From Woeseiaceae bacterium (GTDB lineage Bacteria > Pseudomonadota > Gammaproteobacteria > Steroidobacterales > Woeseiaceae): a DNA stretch of 64,000 nt. The stretch spans positions 186,001 to 250,000 of the forward strand of contig JAJFKT010000010.1 in NCBI GenBank assembly GCA_021773075.1, written 5' to 3'. Position numbers and translations under genes: made by a program. This document shows positions 1 through 8,814 of the stretch, piece by piece. The stretch's first letter is position 1, and every line of letters begins with the position of its first letter. Below the pieces are notes generated by a model. It did no database searches and was not told the origin of the DNA. It was given only the letters and a program-made list of their open reading frames with translations.

Positions 1-602
1 CTTTGAAAAACACCGACAATTTTCGGTACGACCGTAGCAAGCATGAAGCTGATAATGCCAATGGCCATCACGATCAACGCGATTGGATAGACCATGGCGT
101 TTGTTATGTTCTGCCTCAGGGCCTGTCGTGATTCGGTGTAGTCGGCGAGACGCTCGAGTACGACATCGAGATGCCCGGACTGTTCGCCCGCAGCAACCGT
201 TGCTCTGTAGAGTTCCGGAAATGCCTGTGGAAAATCGCTGAGTCCATCAGCGAGGGTGTAGCCCTCCATGACCTTCGCGCGCACACCCAGGAGAATACTT
301 TTCGTCCGTGGGTTTTCGTTCTGTTGCGAAACAGCGAGCAGCGACTCTTCAAGTGGCATGCCCGATTGTGCCAATGACGCAAGTTGTCGTGTCAGCAGCG
401 CAAGCTCATTGGATGATATTCCTTTGCGAAAAGAGAAGCTCGTCTGCCGTCGTGCTTCCTTTTTTGCAACCTCGGTAACGCTGACGGGCAACAAACTCCG
501 ATCTCGCAGTATTTGCCTTACATGCTTCGGCGTATCACCTTCAAGCAAGCCTTTGCTTTGCTTGCCAGCCTTGTCCATTGCGACATATTCGAACGCACCC
601 AT
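1..602 (-). CDS. gspF: Type II secretion inner-membrane platform protein GspF (3' end cut by window)
   Basis: About 200 N-terminal residues are visible. They start MGAFEYVAMDKAGKQSKG, the usual opening of GspF/PilC-type platform proteins, and run through the first T2SF domain (residues about 65-165, with the typical GxPLxExL and EQSGxLDxVLxRLA signatures) into the first membrane segment (MVYPIALIVMAIGIISFMLA), where the window ends. GspF sits in the inner membrane and couples the GspE ATPase to pseudopilus assembly. It lies 21 bp downstream of gspE on the same strand and is the last visible gene of gspC-D-E-F. The pseudopilin genes gspG onward would be expected beyond the window edge. The ATG at 602 is chosen because it gives the family N-terminus. 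Confidence 0.93.
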   Translation of the reverse strand, partial: MGAFEYVAMDKAGKQSKGLLEGDTPKHVRQILRDRSLLPVSVTEVAKKEARRQTSFSFRKGISSNELALLTRQLASLAQSGMPLEESLLAVSQQNENPRTKSILLGVRAKVMEGYTLADGLSDFPQAFPELYRATVAAGEQSGHLDVVLERLADYTESRQALRQNITNAMVYPIALIVMAIGIISFMLATVVPKIVGVFQ

Positions 603-623
603 CGTGAAACTCTCAGCGGCCCA

Positions 624-2135
624 CTAGTCTTCGCTAGTGACGCGCAGGACTTCGTCGAGCGTCGTGCGACCCAGCAACACCTGGCGTCGACCGTCTGCAC
701 GAATGCTGGGACTGCTGAGACGCGCATGGCGTTCGAGTTCCTGCTCGCTGGCACCTTCATGAATCATCTCGCGCATCTTGTCATCGGCTGAAATCAACTC
801 ATAAATGCCGGTACGACCGGTGAAACCACGATTCCCACCGGTGCCAGCTCTGTACAAGGTAGGTGCATTTGCGGGGTCGACCCCTAGGACCTCGCATTCG
901 TAGTCCGAAGCGGTGTACGGGATCTTGCTCTCATCGTCCAGGACGCGCACAAGACGCTGTGCCAGCACACCGATAAGGCTCGACGCCAGTAGATAGGGTG
1001 CGACACCCATATCATGTAGACGCGTCACGGCGCCGCTAGCAGTATTGGTATGCAATGTTGAAAGGACGAGGTGTCCCGTCAAGCTGGCCTGAACGGCTAT
1101 TTCAGCGGTTTCGAGGTCACGTATTTCGCCAACCATGACGACATCCGGGTCCTGGCGAAGGATTGCACGCAAGCCTCGGGCAAACGTCATCTCTACCTTG
1201 GTATTGACCTGTGTTTGTCCGATCCCGTCGATCAAATACTCGATCGGGTCCTCAACCGTCATGATGTTACGACTGTTGTCATTGATACGCTCAAGCGCCG
1301 CATACAAGGTCGTGGTTTTACCCGAACCCGTAGGACCGGTCACCAGAATAATGCCGTGCGGCTTGTGAATAAGTTCATCCATGGATTTCATGGCGACCTC
1401 GTCCATGCCAAGAGCGACAAGTGTCAGTCGCCCGGCCTGCTTGTCGAGCAAGCGCAGCACCACCCGTTCGCCATGACCGGAAGGCATGGTTGAAACGCGA
1501 ACGTCAACCGCACGTCCCGCGATTTTTAGCGAGATTCGACCATCCTGTGGCAGCCGCTTTTCCGCGATATCCAAGCGGGACATTACCTTGATGCGTGAGA
1601 CAACCAATGGTGCCAGCGCTCGTCGGGTCTGCAACACCTCGCGCAGAACACCATCGATACGGAAGCGAACCCCAAGTCGATTCTCATAGGTTTCAATGTG
1701 GACGTCCGACGCGTTTTCTTTGATCGCTTCGGTGAGAACGGCGTTGATGAAACGAATGATCGGCGCATCGTCGTCGCTCTCGAGCAAATCGGATGGTTCG
1801 AGCTCCTGTGCGACCTGCGTCAAATCGAAGTCTTCATCAAGACCATCGACCATCTGCGCGGCATTACTGCGATCCTGTTCGTAATATTCCTGCAGTAATG
1901 TGTCGAAAACTTCCACAGAGACTCGTGAAAGCTCGAGCGGAACTCGCGCGAATCGGCGCGCTTCAGCAATGCTCAAGGGTTTGGCGCCACTGCGATAGAC
2001 CGCTTCGCCACGTTCATCACCCAGTTCGCGGATCAATACACCGTGACGTTTGGCGAACGAAAACGGCAGAGCACGACGCTTCTCCTTAACGACCGCGTCT
2101 TCCGTCGCCAATACGATTTCGCTATTCGCTTCCAT
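624..2135 (-). CDS. gspE: Type II secretion ATPase GspE lacking the zinc-binding cysteines
   Basis: Secretion ATPase that energises pseudopilus extension at the cytoplasmic face. Walker A (GPTGSGKT) is at residues 267-274, the Walker B/Asp-box region (DPDVVMVGEIRD) at 329-340, and the His box (LSTLHTN) at 358-364. The C-terminal GRTGIYEL motif is near 440. The N-terminal N1E domain (about 1-90) binds GspL. At 503 aa the length is normal. The tetracysteine zinc finger that most GspE proteins carry between the His box and GRTGIYEL is missing: residues 397-440 contain one cysteine, and the usual second CxxC is replaced by GTGGN. The start codon overlaps the 3' end of gspD by 14 bp, indicating translational coupling. 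Confidence 0.95.
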   Translation of the reverse strand: MEANSEIVLATEDAVVKEKRRALPFSFAKRHGVLIRELGDERGEAVYRSGAKPLSIAEARRFARVPLELSRVSVEVFDTLLQEYYEQDRSNAAQMVDGLDEDFDLTQVAQELEPSDLLESDDDAPIIRFINAVLTEAIKENASDVHIETYENRLGVRFRIDGVLREVLQTRRALAPLVVSRIKVMSRLDIAEKRLPQDGRISLKIAGRAVDVRVSTMPSGHGERVVLRLLDKQAGRLTLVALGMDEVAMKSMDELIHKPHGIILVTGPTGSGKTTTLYAALERINDNSRNIMTVEDPIEYLIDGIGQTQVNTKVEMTFARGLRAILRQDPDVVMVGEIRDLETAEIAVQASLTGHLVLSTLHTNTASGAVTRLHDMGVAPYLLASSLIGVLAQRLVRVLDDESKIPYTASDYECEVLGVDPANAPTLYRAGTGGNRGFTGRTGIYELISADDKMREMIHEGASEQELERHARLSSPSIRADGRRQVLLGRTTLDEVLRVTSED

Positions 2136-4101
2136 CGTCCCGGCTTTCGTCCTGGTTGTCGTCTGCCGTGCTGCTACTTGGCGGCAATTCGGGGAGCATT
2201 GGCCGCGCCCGGCCGGGCATGAGTTGAATGTCGTTGCTACGCTGACTTTCCTGAATATCGCGAATCAAATTGTATTTTGCATTCGTCTGCAGCGCCGTTT
2301 CGGCGGAGTCACGCATGATTTCGGCGCGAATGAAAATCATCAAATTCGTTTTCGTCTTTTCCGTTTTTCTCGAGCGAAACAGCGCGCCAAGCAACGGTAT
2401 CTTGCCGAGTATCGGAACCGATTGATCGCTTTCAAGCAAGGTGTCCTCAATCAGACCACCTAGCACCAGAATGTCTCCATCGTCGACGATCACCGTTGTG
2501 TCAACAATGCGCTGATTGGTAATGAGGTCAACGGCATTTCCAGCAGACTGGGCGATGCTCGAAATTTCCTGCGAAATATCGAGAACCATTGAATCGCCAT
2601 CATTGATCTGTGGTGTAATTTCGAGTTTCACGCCGATCTGTTGGCGATTAATCGTTTGAAACGGATTGACCGAGCCGCCCGTGCCACCGGTATTCGTGAA
2701 CGATCCCGTTACGAAGGGTACTTCCTGACCCACGTTCAGTGTGGCTTCCTCATTGTCGGTCGTCACGATACTTGGCGTGGAAATAATATTGGTATTGGCA
2801 TCGCCCTCAAGCGCGTTCAGGATTGCGGCAAAACTAACACCCGAATCGGATATGCGTCCCACTCCAACGGTGATGCCGGAACGAACGAGTGAGGACGGGT
2901 CAACTGTGCCGCCACCAGCGGCAGTACCGAGTTGCAACACGCCACCAGCTTCGCCGAAATCAGTCAGCGCGATCGGCGAATCACTACCGGATCCCTCGAT
3001 AGCCCAGGTCATGCCAAATCGGTTGTCTTCATCGGCAATAACTTCGACAATGATCGCCTCAACTAACACCTGTGCGCGTCGAATATCCAGCTTGTCGACG
3101 ATCTGCATTAATGAACGCATCATCTTCGGCGGTGCGTTGACGACGATCGCGTTGGTTTGCGGATCGGCCCAAACGCTGACGCTGTCGCTCGAAACAGCCG
3201 CTGCGGCCTGACCGGCAGCACCGGCCGCCTGATTCGTGAAATGTGTTTGCAACTTGGTCGCAAGTTCCTCGGCGTCGGCGTATCGCAAATAACGAACCTG
3301 GGTGTCACCGCCATCTTCCAGCGGTGTGTCGAGGTGAGCTATAAGAGCCCGAATTCGCAGCCGTTCATTCTTGTCGCCGCTGATCAATATGCTGTTAGTG
3401 CGTGCGTCTGCAACCAGGCCGGTTGTGACAGGCGCGCCGTCAGCACGCTGTGTTTGCACCAATGCTGTCAAAATGCGGACGATCTCGGCGGCAGAAGCGT
3501 TTCGCAGCGCGATGACCTCGATGTCCTCATTACTGGCCAGATCGATTCGGCGAATAATGCTGATCATGCGAGCCATGTTTCCCGCCCGATCTGAAATAAT
3601 CAGCATATTTGAGCCCGCGTGGGCAACCATGTGGCCGTATTGTGGAATCAACGGCCGCAGAATGGGAACCAGCTGTGTTGCACCAACATTTTTGACCTGA
3701 ATGACCTGCGTGACCAGGTCATCCGGCCCGGAAGCGCCTTCCGTGCCAAACTGGCTTGGAAACTGCCGTGCTGTGGCATCGGGCAGAATCTTGATCAGGT
3801 CGCCGCTCTCAACCGCGATAGCACCGTGCACCTGCAGTATGGATAGAAAAGCTTCGTAGAATGCGTCCTTCGTCATCGGCTCGGATGAAAGCAGCGTTAC
3901 TTTGCCGTTCACTCGTGGATCGAGAATGAAGTTCTTGCCGGTCGCTTCACTAACAGCTTCGATGACAATGCGAAGATCAGCATCTTTCCAGTTCAACGTG
4001 ATCCCGGCATCTTGCGCTAACGACAGGCTGGCTGGAGAAAGGAGAAGCACGGCCAGAATCGGCAAAACGAATCCGGATGTAGTTTTTTTCATTATTGTCA
4101 T
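2122..4101 (-). CDS. gspD: Type II secretion outer-membrane secretin GspD
   Basis: Secretin forming the outer-membrane channel of the type II system. An N-terminal signal peptide (residues 1-29, ending SLSLAQ) is followed by N0 (VNGKVTLLS-type), three N1-N3 KH-like repeats with a glycine/alanine-rich insertion near 290-310, and the secretin core containing the gate motif QEVPFVTGSF and the terminal VPILGKIPLLGALFR signature. The last 30 residues are acidic and serine-rich, where a pilotin-binding S-domain would sit, but I cannot recognise one. At 659 aa the length is typical. It overlaps gspC by 4 bp (ATGA) and gspE by 14 bp, so C-D-E are tightly coupled. Confidence 0.96.
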   Translation of the reverse strand: MTIMKKTTSGFVLPILAVLLLSPASLSLAQDAGITLNWKDADLRIVIEAVSEATGKNFILDPRVNGKVTLLSSEPMTKDAFYEAFLSILQVHGAIAVESGDLIKILPDATARQFPSQFGTEGASGPDDLVTQVIQVKNVGATQLVPILRPLIPQYGHMVAHAGSNMLIISDRAGNMARMISIIRRIDLASNEDIEVIALRNASAAEIVRILTALVQTQRADGAPVTTGLVADARTNSILISGDKNERLRIRALIAHLDTPLEDGGDTQVRYLRYADAEELATKLQTHFTNQAAGAAGQAAAAVSSDSVSVWADPQTNAIVVNAPPKMMRSLMQIVDKLDIRRAQVLVEAIIVEVIADEDNRFGMTWAIEGSGSDSPIALTDFGEAGGVLQLGTAAGGGTVDPSSLVRSGITVGVGRISDSGVSFAAILNALEGDANTNIISTPSIVTTDNEEATLNVGQEVPFVTGSFTNTGGTGGSVNPFQTINRQQIGVKLEITPQINDGDSMVLDISQEISSIAQSAGNAVDLITNQRIVDTTVIVDDGDILVLGGLIEDTLLESDQSVPILGKIPLLGALFRSRKTEKTKTNLMIFIRAEIMRDSAETALQTNAKYNLIRDIQESQRSNDIQLMPGRARPMLPELPPSSSTADDNQDESRDDGSE

Positions 4102-5027
4102 TGAGTTTGCTCGCCGCCCAAATCGAGTTGATTGGTCTTGAGAATCAGACTTTCGGAAACACCGTCACGCTCAACGGTAACCGTAACCTGCTCGGCTGTG
4201 CCGAGCGATTGGAATATCTGCATCGCCTGACCGGCATCGGTCAAAGATTGTCCGTCGATATCCTTGATGATGTCTCCCGGACGCAGCCCAAGGGCCGCGA
4301 ATTGCCGCCGATCACGCCCTGGATAAACACGAAACCCGACTTGTTGTCCACTAACCCGATACGGGGTCGGACGAATGACATCCGTCAATTTCGTGAGATT
4401 TGCTGTTACGACGGATTGAATGCTCTTCGAATTATCGACTGCCTGTCGCGGCGTGTTAGTGGCCCGTCGAGCGCTGCGTGTGGGTGTGTCTTTGAACTCC
4501 CGGGGCAGCTTGAGGTTCGTCAGGGACCCTTTCTCGTTAAGGACCACGCGGTCCCTATACACTGCATGCAGGCTCGCATTGTTACCAACTGAGTCACCGA
4601 TTGCATACACCTGTTGGTCGTTGCCACCATCGGAAATAATGGCGACAGCATAATTCGGAATATCTGATGCAACTGTGCCATTCAGGGTTAAATTAACTTG
4701 CCGGGTATCAGGTAAGTCGTCTTCCGGCGCAGCAACCAGCGCCGTGCTGGCAGGTGCCGCGTCAGCGACGCCGAAGATATGCGAGTTTGCAATTGCATCG
4801 ACATCGGAGGATGTGCTTGAAGAGGCGGCCGATTGTGGCAGTGACGCTGGCCTTGGAACCAGGACACCCGCGGCATCTCCGGGCACGAGCAGCCAGATTA
4901 TCCGGGCCAATTGCCAGCCGATCAGCATGACAAGCACAAGGCTTACCAATGGCGGTAAATGCCGATTAAGTGCGTTGCCGTCAACGCTGGAAAAATTGGT
5001 CCAATTGGGACTTGAAATCATATTCAA
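4098..5027 (-). CDS. gspC: Type II secretion protein GspC with C-terminal PDZ domain
   Basis: Bitopic inner-membrane protein linking the inner-membrane platform to the GspD secretin. It has a short cytoplasmic N-terminus, one transmembrane helix (about residues 27-48, LVSLVLVMLIGWQLARIIWL), a low-complexity Ala/Ser linker, a homology-region (HR) domain (about 110-185, with LNGTVASD and YAIGD motifs), and a PDZ domain at the C-terminus (about 220-300, QFAALGLRPGDIIKDIDGQ). First gene of the visible operon; the next gene upstream (clpS) is divergent, so the 123-bp gap to clpS should hold the gsp promoter. I could not pick out a confident sigma-70 box there. Confidence 0.93.
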   Translation of the reverse strand: MNMISSPNWTNFSSVDGNALNRHLPPLVSLVLVMLIGWQLARIIWLLVPGDAAGVLVPRPASLPQSAASSSTSSDVDAIANSHIFGVADAAPASTALVAAPEDDLPDTRQVNLTLNGTVASDIPNYAVAIISDGGNDQQVYAIGDSVGNNASLHAVYRDRVVLNEKGSLTNLKLPREFKDTPTRSARRATNTPRQAVDNSKSIQSVVTANLTKLTDVIRPTPYRVSGQQVGFRVYPGRDRRQFAALGLRPGDIIKDIDGQSLTDAGQAMQIFQSLGTAEQVTVTVERDGVSESLILKTNQLDLGGEQTQ

Positions 5028-5150
5028 TGAGGCTATTTCAGGTGACTGACTTAGCTACTAACGTAGCGACCCGATGATACGGGTTGAACTGCGGCACGAA
5101 CAAGCAGATTATTGACTTTTAAGCGAAATATCGGGTTCCATGACACCTAA

Positions 5151-5480
5151 ATGAGTGAAAGACCTACCGACATAGAACGACGTACCGGATTCGACTTGGC
5201 GGTCGAAGAGGCGCAGCCGAAAATCAAGCCGCCACCGTTGTATCGGGTTGTATTGATCAATGATGATTTCACGCCGATGGAATTCGTCGTGGATATCCTC
5301 GAATCCATATTTTCGATGGAAAGAACACGTGCAACTCAGGTTATGCTGGAGGTGCACACTAAAGGAAAAGGTATTTGTGGCGTGTTTAACTACGAGATAG
5401 CCGAAACGAAGGTCGCACAGGTCATGAGTATTGCCAGTCAGCAACAACATCCATTGCTTTGCACAATGGAAGAGGCCTGA
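5151..5480 (+). CDS. clpS: ATP-dependent Clp protease adaptor ClpS
   Basis: Adaptor that delivers N-degron substrates (those with Leu/Phe/Tyr/Trp N-termini) to ClpAP. The 109-aa protein has a flexible N-terminus and the ClpS core with the signature YRVVLINDDFTPMEFVVD. The Asn-Asp-Asp (NDD) ligands contact the N-terminal residue, and a conserved His (VHTKGKGICGVF) lines the pocket. The gene precedes clpA by 18 bp. In the same block lies aat, the leucyl/phenylalanyl transferase that creates ClpS substrates, so the whole N-end-rule branch is encoded within 3.5 kb, as in E. coli. Confidence 0.97.
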   Translation: MSERPTDIERRTGFDLAVEEAQPKIKPPPLYRVVLINDDFTPMEFVVDILESIFSMERTRATQVMLEVHTKGKGICGVFNYEIAETKVAQVMSIASQQQHPLLCTMEEA

Positions 5481-5498
5481 GGGAAGAGACGTCCGCTT

Positions 5499-7775
5499 AT
5501 GTTGAGTAGTGAGCTAGAATTTTGTTTGAATGAGGCATTTCAACGCGCCAGGGATTACCGCCATGAATTCATGACGGTCGAGCACTTGCTGCTGGCATTG
5601 CTGGATATTCCGGCTGTGCATGAAATCCTGAAGTCTTGCGATGCCAATATCCCGGAACTGCGCCGGCAGCTGACTGAGTGTATTGACGAGCAAACGCCGT
5701 TGTTACCGGATGAGGGCGAAGACACTGAAGTGCAGCCAACGCTGGGTTTTCAGCGGGTCTTGCAGCGTGCCGTTTTTCACGTGCAATCGAGTGGCAAGAA
5801 AGAAGTCACTGGCAGTAATGTGCTCGTCGCGATTTTCTCCGAGAAGCAATCACAAGCGGTTTATTTTCTCAGCCTGCAGGACATCTCCAGGCTCGATGTC
5901 GTCAACTATATTTCGCATGGTATGCCGCAACTGCCGGGAGAAAGCAGTGACGCTGAGGGCGAACCCCATATTGAGTCTGAAGCGGAGCCGGAATCGACCG
6001 CGCTGGAACAATACGCGACCAATCTCAATGAGTTGGCGATACAGGGCAAGATCGATCCCCTGATCGGCCGCGAGCTCGAAATTGAACGTACCGTGCAGAT
6101 TCTTTGCCGTCGTCGGAAGAATAATCCCCTGTATGTGGGTGAGGCGGGCGTCGGCAAAACCGCGCTGGCCGAAGGTCTGGCTCGTATGATCACCGAGGAA
6201 CGCGTTCCCGAAGTGTTGGCCGACAGCACCATCTATGCGCTCGACATGGGAACCCTGATCGCCGGCACCAAGTACCGTGGCGACTTCGAAAAGCGCTTGA
6301 AAGGCGTGATTGCCGAAATACGGGAAGACCCCGGTGCGATCCTGTTTATTGATGAAATTCATACGGTTATCGGCGCTGGCGCTGCCTCAGGTGGGGTTAT
6401 GGATGCCAGTAACCTGATCAAGCCAGTCCTCGCCAACGGTGAGATGCGTTGTATTGGCTCGACCACTTACACCGAGTACCGCGGTATTTTCGAAAAAGAT
6501 CATGCTTTGGCACGTCGCTTCCAGAAAATAGACGTCCCTGAGCCGAGTTCGGAAGAAACCGTCGCGATCCTTAAAGGCCTCAAATCCCGCTTCGAAGAAC
6601 ACCACGGCATCAAGTACGACAATTCAGCGCTTGAGGCAGCGGTGGAACTTGCCGTCAGGCACATCAACGATCGACATCTTCCGGACAAGGCGATCGATGT
6701 TATGGATGAGGCCGGTGCCAATCTCCGTTTGCAGCCGGCTGCGAAACGCGGCAAGCGGGTTACCGTGCGAATGATCGAGGCGATCGTCGCCAAAATGGCA
6801 CGCATACCCGAAAAGAGCGTGTCTTCGTCTGACCGGGACGCGCTGCGAACCATGGAGCGGGATCTGAAGCTGACGATATTTGGTCAGGATCGCGCGATCG
6901 AAGCCTTGAGCGGCGCGATCAAGATGTCTCGCTCCGGATTGCGCGACGAAGAAAAACCGATTGGTGCTTTTCTGTTTGCCGGTCCTACCGGTGTCGGCAA
7001 GACCGAAGTTACGCGGCAATTGTCGATGTTGATGGGCGTGGAGTTGATTCGCTTTGACATGTCCGAATACATGGAACGTCATACGGTCTCAAGGCTGATC
7101 GGAGCGCCACCCGGATATGTCGGATATGACCAGGGCGGACTCTTAACGGAAGCTGTTAACAAGAACCCGCATGCTGTTGTTTTATTTGATGAAATTGAAA
7201 AGGCTGATCCTGAAGTATTTAATCTCCTGCTGCAGGTAATGGACCACGGAACGCTCACCGATAATAACGGCCGAAAGGCAGATTTTCGCAATGTGATCCT
7301 GGTCATGACGACCAACGCTGGTGCGCAGGAGATGAGCCGGGCGTCGATTGGTTTTACCGAGCAGGACCACAGCTCGGATGGCATGTCGATCATCAAAAAG
7401 AAATTCTCACCAGAGTTCCGTAATCGTCTTGACGCGATTATTCAGTTCGCTGCGCTGGATCTGAATTCCATCAAGCGTGTGGTGGATAAACTGGTTGTCG
7501 AACTTGAGGCGAAGTTGGGTAACAACAACGTGACGCTTGAACTCGATGACGATGCGCGCGACTGGATAGCGGCACGCGGCTACGATCCGCTAATGGGCGC
7601 GCGACCCATGGCGCGAATCATTCAGGAACAGATTAAACGACCGCTGGCCGAGGAACTGTTATTTGGCAGTCTCGCGAAGGGCGGACACGTGAAAATCGTC
7701 ATCGGTGATGATGACAATCTGAAATTAGATTCTGAACCCGTGCTCAAAGAACTTGAGCATTTACCCGAAGAATAG
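5499..7775 (+). CDS. clpA: ATP-dependent Clp protease ATP-binding subunit ClpA
   Basis: AAA+ unfoldase that feeds substrates to the ClpP peptidase. The 758-aa protein has a Clp_N domain (1-150), an acidic linker, and two AAA modules with Walker A motifs GEAGVGKT (about 214-221) and GPTGVGKT (about 494-501). Walker B boxes are LFIDEIHT and VLFDEIEKAD. An IGF tripeptide (SIGFTEQ, about 615-620) marks the ClpP-docking loop, and its presence separates ClpA from ClpB. clpP is not in the window. A purine-rich ribosome site (GGGAAGAG) precedes the ATG. It ends 11 bp from the convergent infA. Confidence 0.97.
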   Translation: MLSSELEFCLNEAFQRARDYRHEFMTVEHLLLALLDIPAVHEILKSCDANIPELRRQLTECIDEQTPLLPDEGEDTEVQPTLGFQRVLQRAVFHVQSSGKKEVTGSNVLVAIFSEKQSQAVYFLSLQDISRLDVVNYISHGMPQLPGESSDAEGEPHIESEAEPESTALEQYATNLNELAIQGKIDPLIGRELEIERTVQILCRRRKNNPLYVGEAGVGKTALAEGLARMITEERVPEVLADSTIYALDMGTLIAGTKYRGDFEKRLKGVIAEIREDPGAILFIDEIHTVIGAGAASGGVMDASNLIKPVLANGEMRCIGSTTYTEYRGIFEKDHALARRFQKIDVPEPSSEETVAILKGLKSRFEEHHGIKYDNSALEAAVELAVRHINDRHLPDKAIDVMDEAGANLRLQPAAKRGKRVTVRMIEAIVAKMARIPEKSVSSSDRDALRTMERDLKLTIFGQDRAIEALSGAIKMSRSGLRDEEKPIGAFLFAGPTGVGKTEVTRQLSMLMGVELIRFDMSEYMERHTVSRLIGAPPGYVGYDQGGLLTEAVNKNPHAVVLFDEIEKADPEVFNLLLQVMDHGTLTDNNGRKADFRNVILVMTTNAGAQEMSRASIGFTEQDHSSDGMSIIKKKFSPEFRNRLDAIIQFAALDLNSIKRVVDKLVVELEAKLGNNNVTLELDDDARDWIAARGYDPLMGARPMARIIQEQIKRPLAEELLFGSLAKGGHVKIVIGDDDNLKLDSEPVLKELEHLPEE

Positions 7776-7786
7776 GTCTGCGAGGT

Positions 7787-8005
7787 TTAGCGGCCCCGGT
7801 AGACGATTCGGCCTTTGCTGAGGTCGTAGGGTGTTAGCTCAACGGTGACCTTGTCACCCGTCAAAATACGAATGTAATTTTTGCGCATTTTTCCAGATAT
7901 ATGCGCTGTCACAACATGACCATTTTCGAGTTCAACTCGAAAGGTCGTGTTGGGTAAGGTCTCGTTAACGACACCCTCCATCTGAATGGCTTCTTCTTTC
8001 GCCAA
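7787..8005 (-). CDS. infA: Translation initiation factor IF-1, probable TTG start
   Basis: S1/OB-fold protein that binds the 30S A site during initiation. The last 60 residues are almost identical to the enterobacterial protein ([41 protein letters not shown]). No ATG is available at the start. Two in-frame TTG codons exist, at 8012-8014 and 8003-8005. The second gives 72 aa, the length of E. coli IF-1, aligns the start with the conserved (M)AKE, and places the GAGAG ribosome site about 11 nt upstream. The first leaves only about 2 nt of spacing. I therefore place the start at 8005. Convergent with clpA and located as in E. coli between clpA and aat. Confidence 0.95.
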   Translation of the reverse strand: MAKEEAIQMEGVVNETLPNTTFRVELENGHVVTAHISGKMRKNYIRILTGDKVTVELTPYDLSKGRIVYRGR

Positions 8006-8079
8006 GGTATTCAATTCTCTCTAGTGCATTAAGGCTGGCGATTGTGCAGAAACGGCGGTGGTATTGCAATGTACCAGGT

Positions 8080-8814
8080 CTATTCCTGCAATAACTGTGA
8101 GCACGCGATCGCGGTGTTCGGCCAGTTTTCCTTCGGTTTGGCCGGGTCACAGACAGAATCCAGTATTTCGATGAATTTTGAACGCGGAATCGCCTGCGCG
8201 CCCAGGCTTAGCAAATGACGGGATACCACCTGACAGTCGAGTAGCCCAATTTCGCCGGAGACGAGCTGAGTTGTGAGATACAGGAGTGCCATTTTGGAGG
8301 CATTCGGGGTCGCGCTGAACATTGATTCACCGAAAAAGGCTTTGCCGATGCAAAGACCGTAGAGACCGCCGACGAGTTCGTTCGACTGCCAGACTTCGAT
8401 GGAGTGCGCCCAGGCGTTTTCGTGCAATTCTTCATAAGCCGCGATCATGGCCGGCGTAATCCATGTTCCCTGTTCCGATTTCCTGGGTCCGGCGCATGCC
8501 TGGATGACCTCGGAAAACGCCGTGTTGACCCGAATTTCGGCGGTACTCTGTCGGATTTCGCGTTGCATTCGTCGCGAGGTATGAAAGTCGCCAGGCTTGA
8601 ATACGCAACGTGGGTCGGGCGACCACCATAGTAGTGGCTGACCCTCGTCATACCAGGGAAATATTCCGTGACGATAAGCGTACAAGAGGCGTTTGGCTGT
8701 CAGGTCACCACCTGCCGCAAGCAAGCCATCCGGTTCGCGAAGAGCGGTGCTTACCGGTGGAAACAAGTCGGGAGGGTCGTCCTGGCCTAGCCAAACAACG
8801 CGATTATTACTCAC
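8080..8814 (-). CDS. aat: Leucyl/phenylalanyl-tRNA--protein transferase
   Basis: Adds Leu or Phe to N-terminal Lys/Arg of proteins, producing destabilising N-termini for ClpS/ClpAP. The 244-aa length is usual. Family signatures visible are FPPVSTALREPDGLLAAGGD, RHGIFPWYDEGQPLLWWSPD PR (split here), the HEN..HSIEVWQ segment, and GGLYGLCIGKAFFGESMFS followed by SKMALLYL. Its ATG overlaps the stop of the preceding acyltransferase-like gene (ATGA), so the two are co-transcribed on the minus strand and probably continue towards infA, which lies 74 bp further on. In E. coli aat sits near cydCD; those genes are absent here. Confidence 0.96.
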   Translation of the reverse strand: MSNNRVVWLGQDDPPDLFPPVSTALREPDGLLAAGGDLTAKRLLYAYRHGIFPWYDEGQPLLWWSPDPRCVFKPGDFHTSRRMQREIRQSTAEIRVNTAFSEVIQACAGPRKSEQGTWITPAMIAAYEELHENAWAHSIEVWQSNELVGGLYGLCIGKAFFGESMFSATPNASKMALLYLTTQLVSGEIGLLDCQVVSRHLLSLGAQAIPRSKFIEILDSVCDPAKPKENWPNTAIACSQLLQE

